DNA from: Streptomyces alfalfae | GTDB taxonomy: Bacteria > Actinomycetota > Actinomycetes > Streptomycetales > Streptomycetaceae | Reading direction: 5' to 3' | Length of the DNA: 64,000 bases | NCBI RefSeq assembly: GCF_004127445.1 | Contig: NZ_QEXM01000043.1 | Location: 496,001-560,000, forward strand | Part shown: one piece after another, positions 33,768 through 41,442 of the stretch | Layout of the letters: every line of letters begins with the position of its first letter | Position numbering within the stretch: the stretch's first letter is position 1 | Position numbers and translations under genes: made by a program | Notes under the pieces: generated by a model | Seen by the model: only the letters and a program-made list of their open reading frames with translations | What the model was told of the DNA's origin: nothing | Databases searched by the model: none

Positions 33768-35129
33768 ATGACTGCTTCCATCGACGCCCACGTCCGTCTC
33801 GACACCCACCCCACGCACCCGAGCGCCGTGCAGGCCCACCTGACTGGCACCCAGGCCCACGTCGCCTCCTCAGCTCTAGAGGCTGCCGACTGGAGTGTCG
33901 CCGCCACAGGCGTCCTGATCCTGGCCCGCATCGATCACGAGGAGCCCTACTGGGCCGCCGACGCCGCCCAGAAGCTGATCGACGAAGGCATCACCGTCGA
34001 GGTCACCCCACGGCTCCAGGAGGCCATCTACGAGGAATGGACCTGGGCGAACTACCCGATACCCTGGCTCACCCGCGGCGAGATCCGCGAGGTCTCCAGC
34101 GAGGCCCAGAAGATCCACGACGACATCCGCAACGGCCGCCTCCTGATCCACGCCCACGCCCGCGACGGCGACACCACCGTCGCGGTCGGTACCTATCTGC
34201 ACCGAGGCGGCAAGTCCGTTTACCTGCACGGCGAGGACCACCTGCGTCAGGTCGCCGGCACCTTCGACTCACCCGCAAGCGCCCTGCTCGCCTTCGAGGA
34301 GACTCACGCGGGCGGAATGCGTCCTGGGCCTGCACCCCTGACTGACACCGAACGCGCCGCCATCGCAGCGCGCTCCGTCTTCGACGTCACCACGTCCAAG
34401 CCCGAACCCGCCCGGCCGGAGCCGGAGACCGTCCCTGTCTACCTGGCCGATGCCGGCGACCACGACGCCCTCCTCGACAGCTTCCTCGGCACACATCGCG
34501 AGTTCCAGAAGTGGCGCACCTGGTCCGATGCAACGACCCACGCCATCCACGAATCGCAGACCCTGCGCATCGAACACGTCCACGAAACCACCGCCCACGA
34601 CACCGCCTGGACCGTGGCCGCCTACGAGACACCCGTCTCCGACCGCAAGTGGCACCTCACCGCGACCAGCGCCACTCCTGCCCCCGTACTGCAGGCTCTC
34701 CTGATCCACCTGGGCGACGGCGATGGCTGGAACACGGCCATCGACAGCCCGGTGGACGAGAAGGCGGTCACCGCAGCCACTCAGCCGCTCACGGAGGCTG
34801 GGTGGAAACACACCTTGACCGGTCACGGGATCCGATGGACATCCCCCGACGGGGAAGCAGGCGTGCAGTTCGACCCACTGACCGCTCAGCACGCCCACTC
34901 GGCCACATGGACTATCTGGGCCGGGCCCAATCCGGATCGGCCCACCTGGGCCATCACCGCGTCCCCGCACATCCCGAGTCCGCTGTTGGCCGACCTCTCC
35001 GAAACGCTCGCCCACGAGACCGGCACGCGCCAGACGCAGTCGGGCCGTGAACACAGGATCTGCCTAGCGACCAGCGTGTCGGCGGCTCCGGCGGTCACGC
35101 CCGGCCGACCCGCCAGCCGTTCACGCTGA
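33768..35129 (+). CDS. large protein with C-terminal DUF317-like units
   Basis: 453 aa from ATG 33768. The N-terminal 200 residues are unrecognised (AADWSVAATGVLILARIDHE; VGTYLHRGGKSVYLHGEDHL). Two DUF317-like units follow: TLRIEHVHETTAHDTAWTVA with TPAPVLQALLIHLGDGDGW, and IRWTSPDGEAGVQFDP with SPHIPSPLLADLSETLAHE. It is the fifth DUF317-type gene of the island and the last intact gene of the co-directional run. The palindromic repeat starts 16 bp after its stop. Confidence 0.7.
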   Translation: MTASIDAHVRLDTHPTHPSAVQAHLTGTQAHVASSALEAADWSVAATGVLILARIDHEEPYWAADAAQKLIDEGITVEVTPRLQEAIYEEWTWANYPIPWLTRGEIREVSSEAQKIHDDIRNGRLLIHAHARDGDTTVAVGTYLHRGGKSVYLHGEDHLRQVAGTFDSPASALLAFEETHAGGMRPGPAPLTDTERAAIAARSVFDVTTSKPEPARPEPETVPVYLADAGDHDALLDSFLGTHREFQKWRTWSDATTHAIHESQTLRIEHVHETTAHDTAWTVAAYETPVSDRKWHLTATSATPAPVLQALLIHLGDGDGWNTAIDSPVDEKAVTAATQPLTEAGWKHTLTGHGIRWTSPDGEAGVQFDPLTAQHAHSATWTIWAGPNPDRPTWAITASPHIPSPLLADLSETLAHETGTRQTQSGREHRICLATSVSAAPAVTPGRPASRSR

Positions 35130-35145
35130 TCATCACCCCGCACGA

Positions 35146-35190
35146 GCGGGGCAACATAGCGCGGGATCGCCGGTTGGCCAACCCGGCGGT
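35146..35190. repeat. palindromic repeat copy 2
   Basis: GCGGGGCAACATAGC (35146-35160) matches copy 1 exactly over GCGGGGCAACATAGC. It is followed by GGGATCGCCGGTTGGCCAAC and CCGGCGG, a hairpin whose stem is less perfect than in the other two copies. It lies between the end of the DUF317-like gene and a fragment that duplicates that gene's 3' end. Confidence 0.55.
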
Positions 35191-35278
35191 TCGGGCGCGG
35201 CGATCATCTAAGTCGAGTGGAACTTCGGCCGGGCAATGTGCGTGCTGGCCATCAGCACGTCCTGGGAGATGCTCCAAC

Positions 35279-35431
35279 GAGCTGCTGACCGACCTCGCCG
35301 AGACCCTTGCCCATCAGACCGCCACACGCCAAGCTCAGCCCGCGGGCCGCGAATGCCAGACCAACCTCGCGATCAGTCCGCCCGTCGCCCCGGCGAACGT
35401 CGCCGATCCCATCGTCGGCCGTTCGCTCTGA
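35279..35431 (+). pseudogene. duplicated 3' fragment of a DUF317-like gene
   Basis: The frame ending at 35431 encodes LLTDLAETLAHQTATRQAQP, clearly similar to LLADLSETLAHETGTRQTQS at the end of the 33768 product, and then a related tail (ECQTNLAISPPVAPA). There is no start or upstream domain. It is a remnant of a paralogous gene whose 5' part is lost; the palindromic repeat lies at the junction. Confidence 0.55.
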
Positions 35432-35680
35432 CCATCGGCGCGGCGTCTCGGCTGAGTAATTGAACCCCAGACACCAGGAGTACGAACAAGCGAACGTATC
35501 TCAATCTCCCGTTCGCCCGTGCATGACAGTCGGGAATCTGACTTTGCATGGATAACCAAATTGTCACTTAGATGAGTTGAGTGACGCTACCTTCGATCTG
35601 GCACCGCATTCGCGGAGCCCGCCCTAGAGGACGGTTGCCCCCGCCCTCCAGGGTGCGATCAGATCAAGAGGAGTGTGCGC

Positions 35681-35917
35681 ATGCTCAATCCGCATCGCCG
35701 AGGGGTCATCACTGGCCCCTCCGGGCGTCTGCACGGTACCAGTCCGACCATCGAACCCTCGGCGCTTCCCGGCATTCCTGCACTCGGCCGAGTGATGTGC
35801 TCGGCCGCTCTGGTCACGCTCGCGACCGCAGGAATCAGCCTGTCCGCCACTCCGGAGCAGGGCCCCTCCATTGAGGTGACCGTTCAACTCCACCTTGGGG
35901 ACGCCACGTTCGGCTGA
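35681..35917 (+). CDS. small protein with a hydrophobic segment
   Basis: 78 aa; AAGAGGAG is 7-8 nt before ATG 35681, a very good RBS, which decides the start. Residues about 36-57 (GRVMCSAALVTLATAGISLS) are hydrophobic and could be a membrane anchor. The last 20 residues (SIEVTVQLHLGDATFG) look like a beta strand. Not recognised. Confidence 0.55.
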   Translation: MLNPHRRGVITGPSGRLHGTSPTIEPSALPGIPALGRVMCSAALVTLATAGISLSATPEQGPSIEVTVQLHLGDATFG

Positions 35918-36262
35918 GAACGAGACCGCCCGTCTCCGGCCTCCGGGGCGGGCGGAGCTCTCCGAGTAGCTGTCAGCCCCGACGGCGCGATCAATGCCCT
36001 AGCCGCCCGGGGACCCCGGCCCACCCTCGTCGGAAACGCCGCCTGAACAAATCGAACGGCCGGCGGAGGCGTCATTCGATGGCCTGATCTCGGCCAGACC
36101 GTCACCGTCCGCACAGCGCGGGAAACGCCATGTCTGCGCCACCCCCGCGCCACCGCACGCACCATTCGCTCCCCCAAGCGACTGGTGGATCTTGTGCTGC
36201 CCTTCTACGATGGCCGCTCATTCCCTGGAGAGATCGGGGCTCGACCAGGAGGGGCCGAACCA

Positions 36263-37093
36263 TTGGGTCAATCTCATGTAGATCTTTCCGTGCCGAGTGC
36301 TGCACGGATGTACGACTGGTTACTGGACGGCACCTTCAACTATGAAGCCGACCGGGCGGCATGTCGGGAACTGTTGAAGAGGGCGCCAACAACGAAGGCC
36401 CTGGCCCGGAATAACCGCTGGTTCCTGGAGCGGGTCGTCCATACTCTCGCCGACGAGTACCAGGTCCGGAGGTTCCTGGATTTCGGCTCGGGCCTGCCCA
36501 CACAGAACAACGTGCACCAGGTGGCGCAGACGGTCGCCCCCGATGCCCGGGTGGTGTACGTGGACAACGACCCCGTGGTTCGCGGACACGGGCGATCCCT
36601 GCTCGACGCCAACGCGAACACTGCCATGGTGGCAGGGGACATGCGGGACCCAGACGCCATCTTCGCCGCACCGGAGGTCAGACGTCTCTTCACCGACGAC
36701 CAATCAGCAACGATGCCCAGGGCAGCACTGTTCATTTCGGTCCTGCACTGCATTAAGGACGTGGAAGACCCGGCCGGCATCGTCCGCCAGGTAACCAGCC
36801 ACCTCAGCCCTGGCGACTACGTCGTCATCTGCCACTTAGTCAGCGACGACAGGGAGCTGCGCGACTCCGTCACTGATTTGATGCAGCAAGAGACAAACAA
36901 CAACTGGGGCCGAGTGCGCGAGCAGCACGAGGTGGAGGACCTCTTCGAAGGTCTCCAGGTGCTGAGTCCGGGGCTGGTGGACATCACGGACTGGCGGCCG
37001 GACTCGGACCTGCGCCAGCATCAACGCAGCATCGAATGGTACGACTACGGTGGGCTGGCGCAGGTCCCCGCTTCGGAAGCGATCAGTCCCTAA
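36263..37093 (+). CDS. DUF574-type SAM-dependent methyltransferase
   Basis: 276 aa from TTG 36263, chosen because AGGAGGGG lies 8 nt upstream; an in-phase GTG at 36185 has no RBS. The family signature is clear: PSAARMYDWLLDGTFNYEAD at the N-terminus, then RRFLDFGSGLPTQNNVHQVA for SAM binding, VVYVDNDPVVRGHGRSLL, and HCIKDVEDPAGIVRQVTSHL. This actinomycete family is usually encoded beside XRE/DUF397 regulator pairs, as here. Substrate unknown; cytoplasmic. It converges with and overlaps the regulator gene by 11 bp. Confidence 0.88.
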   Translation: MGQSHVDLSVPSAARMYDWLLDGTFNYEADRAACRELLKRAPTTKALARNNRWFLERVVHTLADEYQVRRFLDFGSGLPTQNNVHQVAQTVAPDARVVYVDNDPVVRGHGRSLLDANANTAMVAGDMRDPDAIFAAPEVRRLFTDDQSATMPRAALFISVLHCIKDVEDPAGIVRQVTSHLSPGDYVVICHLVSDDRELRDSVTDLMQQETNNNWGRVREQHEVEDLFEGLQVLSPGLVDITDWRPDSDLRQHQRSIEWYDYGGLAQVPASEAISP

Positions 37094-37994
37094 ACCGTGC
37101 GACGGCCTTGTCGAGCATGGCCCGGCTGTCCCCCGTCGATTCCGCAGCCTCATCGCTGAGCCGGAGCAACAGCGTCACATGACGCTCCACTTCTTCCTGC
37201 TTGGTGTGATAAGTGGCGTCGTCGTGCCCCTCGATATAGACGAGTGGCGGCAGACCCTGGAGCGCGAAGCGCAGGTGCGTGACCGAACCGTAGTTGGAGA
37301 CCACCCTGCCATGGAAAGGCACGATGCGAATCGCGATGTGCGGCTGCTCCAACAACTCGCGCAGCCGGAGCATCTGCTCCCGCATGATTTCCCGGTTACC
37401 CACCTGGCGATAGAGGATGCCCTCGTCAAGGAGGAAGACCGATCGAGGAGGTTCGTGCTGGCCAAAGACACGCTGCTGACGCTCCTCGCGGAGTGCCGCG
37501 CACTGTTGGACCAGCGGATCGGCCAGGTCCACGTTCAGCCCATTCGCGCTGATATGGAGGGCGTAGTTTGCAGTCTGCAGCAGACCGGGAACGACCTTCA
37601 TCTCGAAGGTCGTTAGTAGCGACGCCTTGGCCTCAAGCCCGATCAAGCGGCGCATCCAGGACGGCGCGCAGTCCGCGTAACGCCAGACCCACTCAGGCTC
37701 GGTAGCACGCTTGGCCAGACATTCAAGGCGGAGGCGCTCGTCAGCGTCAACCCCGTAGAGGTCCGCGAGATCACGCACGTCCCGTACGTCGGGCGGGCTT
37801 TCCGCTCGCTCCAAGCGAGACAGCTTGGACAAGGACGCGTTGATCGCCCGAGCGGCCTCCTTGGTGGCAATCTTGCGTCGCTCGCGCCACGTACGCAGAT
37901 CCACTCCCAGCATCACGCCGGCAGCGGTGGGCTCAAGGTCTTCCGGTACCCCCTCTCCAAAGAGAGGAACAACACCGTCATTGCTCGGGGACAC
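37083..37994 (-). CDS. XRE-family regulator with DUF5753 domain
   Basis: 303 aa from GTG 37994, with TGGAG 6-7 nt upstream; in-phase GTG 38024 is the alternative. The N-terminal HTH (GVDLRTWRERRKIATKEAAR; INASLSKLSRLERAE) covers about residues 30-80. The DUF5753 domain covers about 100-290 (KVVPGLLQTANYALHISANG; VFLLDEGILYRQVGNREIMR; SVTHLRFALQGLPPLVYIEG). Such regulators work with a small DUF397 protein encoded next to them, in antitoxin-toxin-like or developmental switches in Streptomyces. Confidence 0.87.
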   Translation of the reverse strand: MSPSNDGVVPLFGEGVPEDLEPTAAGVMLGVDLRTWRERRKIATKEAARAINASLSKLSRLERAESPPDVRDVRDLADLYGVDADERLRLECLAKRATEPEWVWRYADCAPSWMRRLIGLEAKASLLTTFEMKVVPGLLQTANYALHISANGLNVDLADPLVQQCAALREERQQRVFGQHEPPRSVFLLDEGILYRQVGNREIMREQMLRLRELLEQPHIAIRIVPFHGRVVSNYGSVTHLRFALQGLPPLVYIEGHDDATYHTKQEEVERHVTLLLRLSDEAAESTGDSRAMLDKAVARFRD

Positions 37995-38082
37995 GCGCAC
38001 TCCATTGGGTATTGGGCATGGCACATCATGGCATGCCCCAGAGTTGCGTGTCCCCTCGAACAGAATTACGCCCGGTTGCGCA

Positions 38083-38319
38083 TCAAGATACGCACAAGTG
38101 GTCGAATTCGTTCTTCTTCACACCATCCAGGAAGGCGACGAATTCACCCGCCTCGAAGACGAGTGCCGGCCCCGCCGGGTCCGTCGAATTCCTGAACGCA
38201 ACCCTTCCTTCAGGCAGCGGCGCCAGCTCCACACACTGACCAGCCCCCGAACTCTTTGCGCTCTTCACCCACCTAACGTCCAACGTCGCCGCCGGCACAC
38301 CGTTACGCAACCCGTTCAC
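38083..38319 (-). CDS. DUF397 protein, partner of the XRE/DUF5753 regulator
   Basis: 78 aa from GTG 38319, with GGAGG 5-6 nt upstream. DUF397 signature: VRWVKSAKSSGAGQCVELAP, then VAFRNSTDPAGPALVFEAGE and FVAFLDGVKKNEFDH. Same strand as, and 88 bp upstream of, the regulator gene. In characterised pairs the small protein antagonises or is controlled by the XRE regulator. Confidence 0.85.
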   Translation of the reverse strand: MNGLRNGVPAATLDVRWVKSAKSSGAGQCVELAPLPEGRVAFRNSTDPAGPALVFEAGEFVAFLDGVKKNEFDHLCVS

Positions 38320-38670
38320 GCCCACCTCCGCACATCACCCGGTCGAACATCCGACTTTCAGATCGCCGCCCCGCAATTGACGCATGGGACGGCCCCGTGC
38401 AATCCCATGATGCAATTGCACGGGAGAAATCGTAGCCGACTCCGAACCCCAAAAATTCGAACATCGCTGCGCACTTTCGAGTGATCCACCCCCACCCGCG
38501 TCAGCGCAGGCCATCTCTCCCCGCGGTTGGCCCAAAAAGCGCCCAATGGTCCGCAAGGGGCTCGTCCGCAGCGTCTGAGGCGCGCACTTCAGCTTCTGAG
38601 ACCGATGCCCGACACGCGGGTGACGCGGCCTTGTACGGCCGCGAGAGCGCAGAACAGGCGTCTACACGGG

Positions 38671-38717
38671 CGGGGCAATGTAGCGGGATCGCCGGTTGGC
38701 CAAACTGGCGATCCCGC
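38671..38717. repeat. palindromic repeat copy 3
   Basis: CGGGGCAATGTAGC (38671-38684; two differences from the other copies), then a long stem GGGATCGCCGGTT / AACTGGCGATCCC with loop GGCCA. The stem is 13 bp with one mismatched pair. It sits in an intergenic region of about 490 bp that otherwise holds no supported gene. Confidence 0.6.
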
Positions 38718-38814
38718 ACACCATGGATGGTCCACCGCCACGCCCTGCCCGCTCGTCGGGAGGCTCCTCCCCCGCTGCAGACACGACACATAGCGCAGCC
38801 CGCCACAAGGATGG

Positions 38815-39724
38815 TCAGCGGCGGGCGATCATGTCCACGTAGCTTGCCCGGAACAGCTCCTGCGTCCGCTCTACGTCACTGAGCGTACGGAGCTGGACCT
38901 CCAGATCGCCCGTCCCGTGGTGGCCGAGACCGGACACGTCCCGGGTGAAGCCCGGAACAAGATTGACGTCCTTCGGGTCTACCTTGAGGTAGACCAGCAG
39001 CTTGCTGCGCTGCGGCGGGCACAAGCAGGCAAAGTTCCGCAGCCGCTGATACGCCCGGTAGGTCTTGCGCTCCACCCGGTTCACACCGTCACCGAGCCCC
39101 AGCAGGACCTCGTCGACCGCACCCGCCAACTCGCGCATCGCGCACCCTGGACATCAACCGCCGCCCGGGCAACCGCCTGGCGCCGTGCCCGGCGGGCCAC
39201 CTGCATGCCGCCGCTCACGGAGGCCACACGGTCTCAAGCCCGAGCAGATCCCTGCCAAAGAGTCGGTAGCGAACCAGGTCGATCGAACGCCGGTGCTCGC
39301 GCACGGCATGGACGTCGTAGCGGGTGAAGTCGCCAGCGATGCAGATCAGGCGCGGTCCGCTCCACAGGACCTGGGACGCGGCCGTCACCCCGAGGCGGTC
39401 GCGGACCAGGTGCTCGAACTCCGCCCGGTGGTCCATCAGCCAGGCCAGGTAGAACAGGCCCTGGTTGATGACGCCGACGTCCGTGCCGCGCTTGTACTCG
39501 ACGATGACCGGTGATCCGTTCTCGTCCAGCCCGAGCGAGTCGATCCGGCCCCCGTGGGCGGGCCCCGTGCTGTACTCGCTCGCCAGGAACCGCACGCCCA
39601 GCAGCGTCTCCATGTGCGCCTCGACAAGGCCCTGCACATCGGCCTCGATCTCAGCAAGACGCGGCATGACCTCCGTCATGCCGCTATTCGTCGTGTCCGT
39701 GCGGAACAGCTTCAGGCCCGACAC
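38815..39724 (-). pseudogene. DUF5655-type protein, broken by frameshift(s)
   Basis: The start half (39215-39724) encodes a NucS/restriction-endonuclease-like domain: GLKLFRTDTTNSGMTEVMP, GRIDSLGLDENGSPVIVEYK, GVINQGLFYLAWLMDHRAEF. It ends prematurely in LLGLETVWPP, where one extra base in GTGTGG breaks the frame. The second half (38815-39138) holds the DUF5655 domain: VDEVLLGLGDGVNRVERKTY, NFACLCPPQRSKLLVYLKV. The two are normally one protein of about 300 aa; the linker between them is out of frame in both, so at least two indels are present. Confidence 0.7.
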
Positions 39725-39934
39725 CTTCTCCTCCTCGGCTCGGAGATCACCAACGCCGACGGGGTGCGGGATTGTTTCCGTGAGAGCCTTCGGGGGCCGT
39801 GAAGATAATGTGAGACCTTACGTACTGCCCGATCAGGAAGCGCTCGCGTCCCCCTGTCACCGGGAATCCGCGATTCCCCATATTTCCCCCGCGACCTGGG
39901 GGACAACTCCCGGAAGCTGCGTTTACGCAGGTCA

Positions 39935-39976
39935 GCCCCCGTAGCTCAGCGGATAGAGCACGTGCCTTCTAAGCAC
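39935..39976 (+). tRNA. tRNA-Arg(UCU)-like 5' half, truncated or decayed
   Basis: GCCCCCG acceptor strand, TA, D-arm GCTC-AGCGGATA-GAGC, and an anticodon arm GTGC-CTTCTAA-GCAC with anticodon TCT. After this, no T-arm with GGTTCGA is seen, although CCCTGGGGGGC about 25 nt further could be a decayed 3' acceptor strand. It lies about 50 bp from the oldest repeat of CRISPR array 1. It could be an integration scar or a pseudo-tRNA. Confidence 0.5.
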
Positions 39977-40022
39977 CTAGCGCGTTTCTGCATTGCGCCA
40001 CCCTGGGGGGCGCCGGGGCCGA

Positions 40023-41271
40023 CAACTCACGTCCGCTCGCACGGAAAGCCCGAGATCTGCGGCCAGATCGCGTATCCGGGCGGCGGCTCACCTCCGCTCA
40101 CGCGGAGAGCACCCGAGAGGAAGCAGCGCAAGGTCAGCGACAAGCGGCTCACCTCCGCTCGCGCGGAGAGCACTCCTTCAGGGCCTTGTTCTGGCTCGGC
40201 ATCGCCGGCTCACCTCCGCTCGCGCGGAGAGCACGGGGAGAAGTCCTCTCCTCGGTCCTGACCGGGCGGCTCACCTCCGCTCGCGCGGAGAGCACTCACC
40301 GCACGCCCCGAGCCGATCCGGCCGGGGCGGCTCACCTCCGCTCGCGCGGAGAGCACTGTCGGCTCACGGCTTCGCTCCGTCCTGCCGTCGGCTCACCTCC
40401 GCTCGCGCGGAGAGCACCTGATGAGCAGTACCGGCGCGGCCGAACGGTTCGGCTCACCTCCGCTCGCGCGGAGAGCACTCGTTGCCGGACGGAGAAGCGA
40501 TCTTGTACGTCGGCTCACCTCCGCTCGCGCGGAGAGCACGGCGGCCATGACGCGCCGCCATGATCCTCGTGCGGCTCACCTCCGCTCGCGCGGAGAGCAC
40601 CGGGTGGCAGTTCAGGAGGCGAGGCGTACGGGCGGCTCACCTCCGCTCGCGCGGAGAGCACCGGCGGTGGGTCGTCACATCATGATGTTCACGCGGCTCA
40701 CCTCCGCTCGCGCGGAGAGCACTCCTCACCATGCCCCGGCACCGCTTCGAACAGCGGCTCACCTCCGCTCGCGCGGAGAGCACGTCCCCTAGCCTGGCCT
40801 CGCCCCCGAAGGAGTCGGCTCACCTCCGCTCGCGCGGAGAGCACCGGATGGCGGTCTCCAGGGAGATGACTTTCGCCGGCTCACCTCCGCTCGCGCGGAG
40901 AGCACTGGGGTGGGCTGTCGGAGCAGGAGCGGACGGGCGGCTCACCTCCGCTCGCGCGGAGAGCACGAAGCAGCCAAAGCGGCCGGTGGTCAGCAAAGCG
41001 GCTCACCTCCGCTCGCGCGGAGAGCACTTCACCAGCATGTGGAAGGGCGCCGTCGAGATCGGCTCACCTCCGCTCGCGCGGAGAGCACCTCGCCGATCTC
41101 ATCCGCCGCTACCCTGCCAGCGGCTCACCTCCGCTCGCGCGGAGAGCACCGCGAACACCTGGAATTGCAGGCTTGTGGCGACGGCTCACCTCCGCTCGCG
41201 CGGAGAGCACCCCGCAGACGACCCCGCAGCCGTCTTCCCCGACGGCTCACCTCCGCTCGCGCGGAGAGCAC
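40023..41271 (-). CRISPR. CRISPR array 1, type I-E, 21 repeats / 20 spacers
   Basis: 29-bp repeats every 61 bp (32-bp spacers); read on the minus strand the repeat begins GTGCTCTCCGCGCGAGCGG and ends AGGTGAGCCG, an I-E type repeat with an internal palindrome (CTCCGCGCGAGCGGAG). Nineteen repeats are identical. The one at 40084 has one change (CTCACGCGG on the plus strand) and the one at 40023-40051 has about six, marking the old, leader-distal end. Transcription therefore runs from 41271 towards 40023, divergent from cas3. All spacers look different from one another. Confidence 0.97.
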
Positions 41272-41442
41272 CCTTCGCGACCTGGTCTTACTCGACCGCT
41301 TTGCCATCTCTTTGCAGACCCTCGCTGTGTATGCGTCTCGATTCGTTGTCATCGCGCAGCGAGTGTAAGACCCTCCCCTCAAGCCGGGGTCAACTTGGGC
41401 TATTTGGGGCCGTTGTCAGTGGGGCGTGCTACCTCTGTGGAC
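41272..41442 (-). promoter_or_regulatory. leader of array 1 and divergent cas3 upstream region
   Basis: Read on the minus strand, the bases next to the first repeat are CAGCGAGGG, then GATGGCAAA and CCAGGTCGCGAAGG. The same blocks occur before array 2 (CAGCGAGAA, AATGGCAAA, CCAGGTCACGAAGG). This conservation identifies it as the leader, expected to hold the crRNA promoter and integration-host-type binding sites. The rest of the interval up to 41442 must also contain the cas3 promoter. Confidence 0.75.

Noticed and set aside
1..35431. A classical AICE such as pSAM2
   Set aside because: No FtsK-like TraB, RepSA-type initiator or Xis/Int pair next to a tRNA was found; the coupling protein is VirD4-like and the only integrases belong to the Tn554-like element.
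41173..41442. A longer cas3 start overlapping the end of array 1
   Set aside because: The extension translates repeats and leader; Cas3 similarity begins after 41443.
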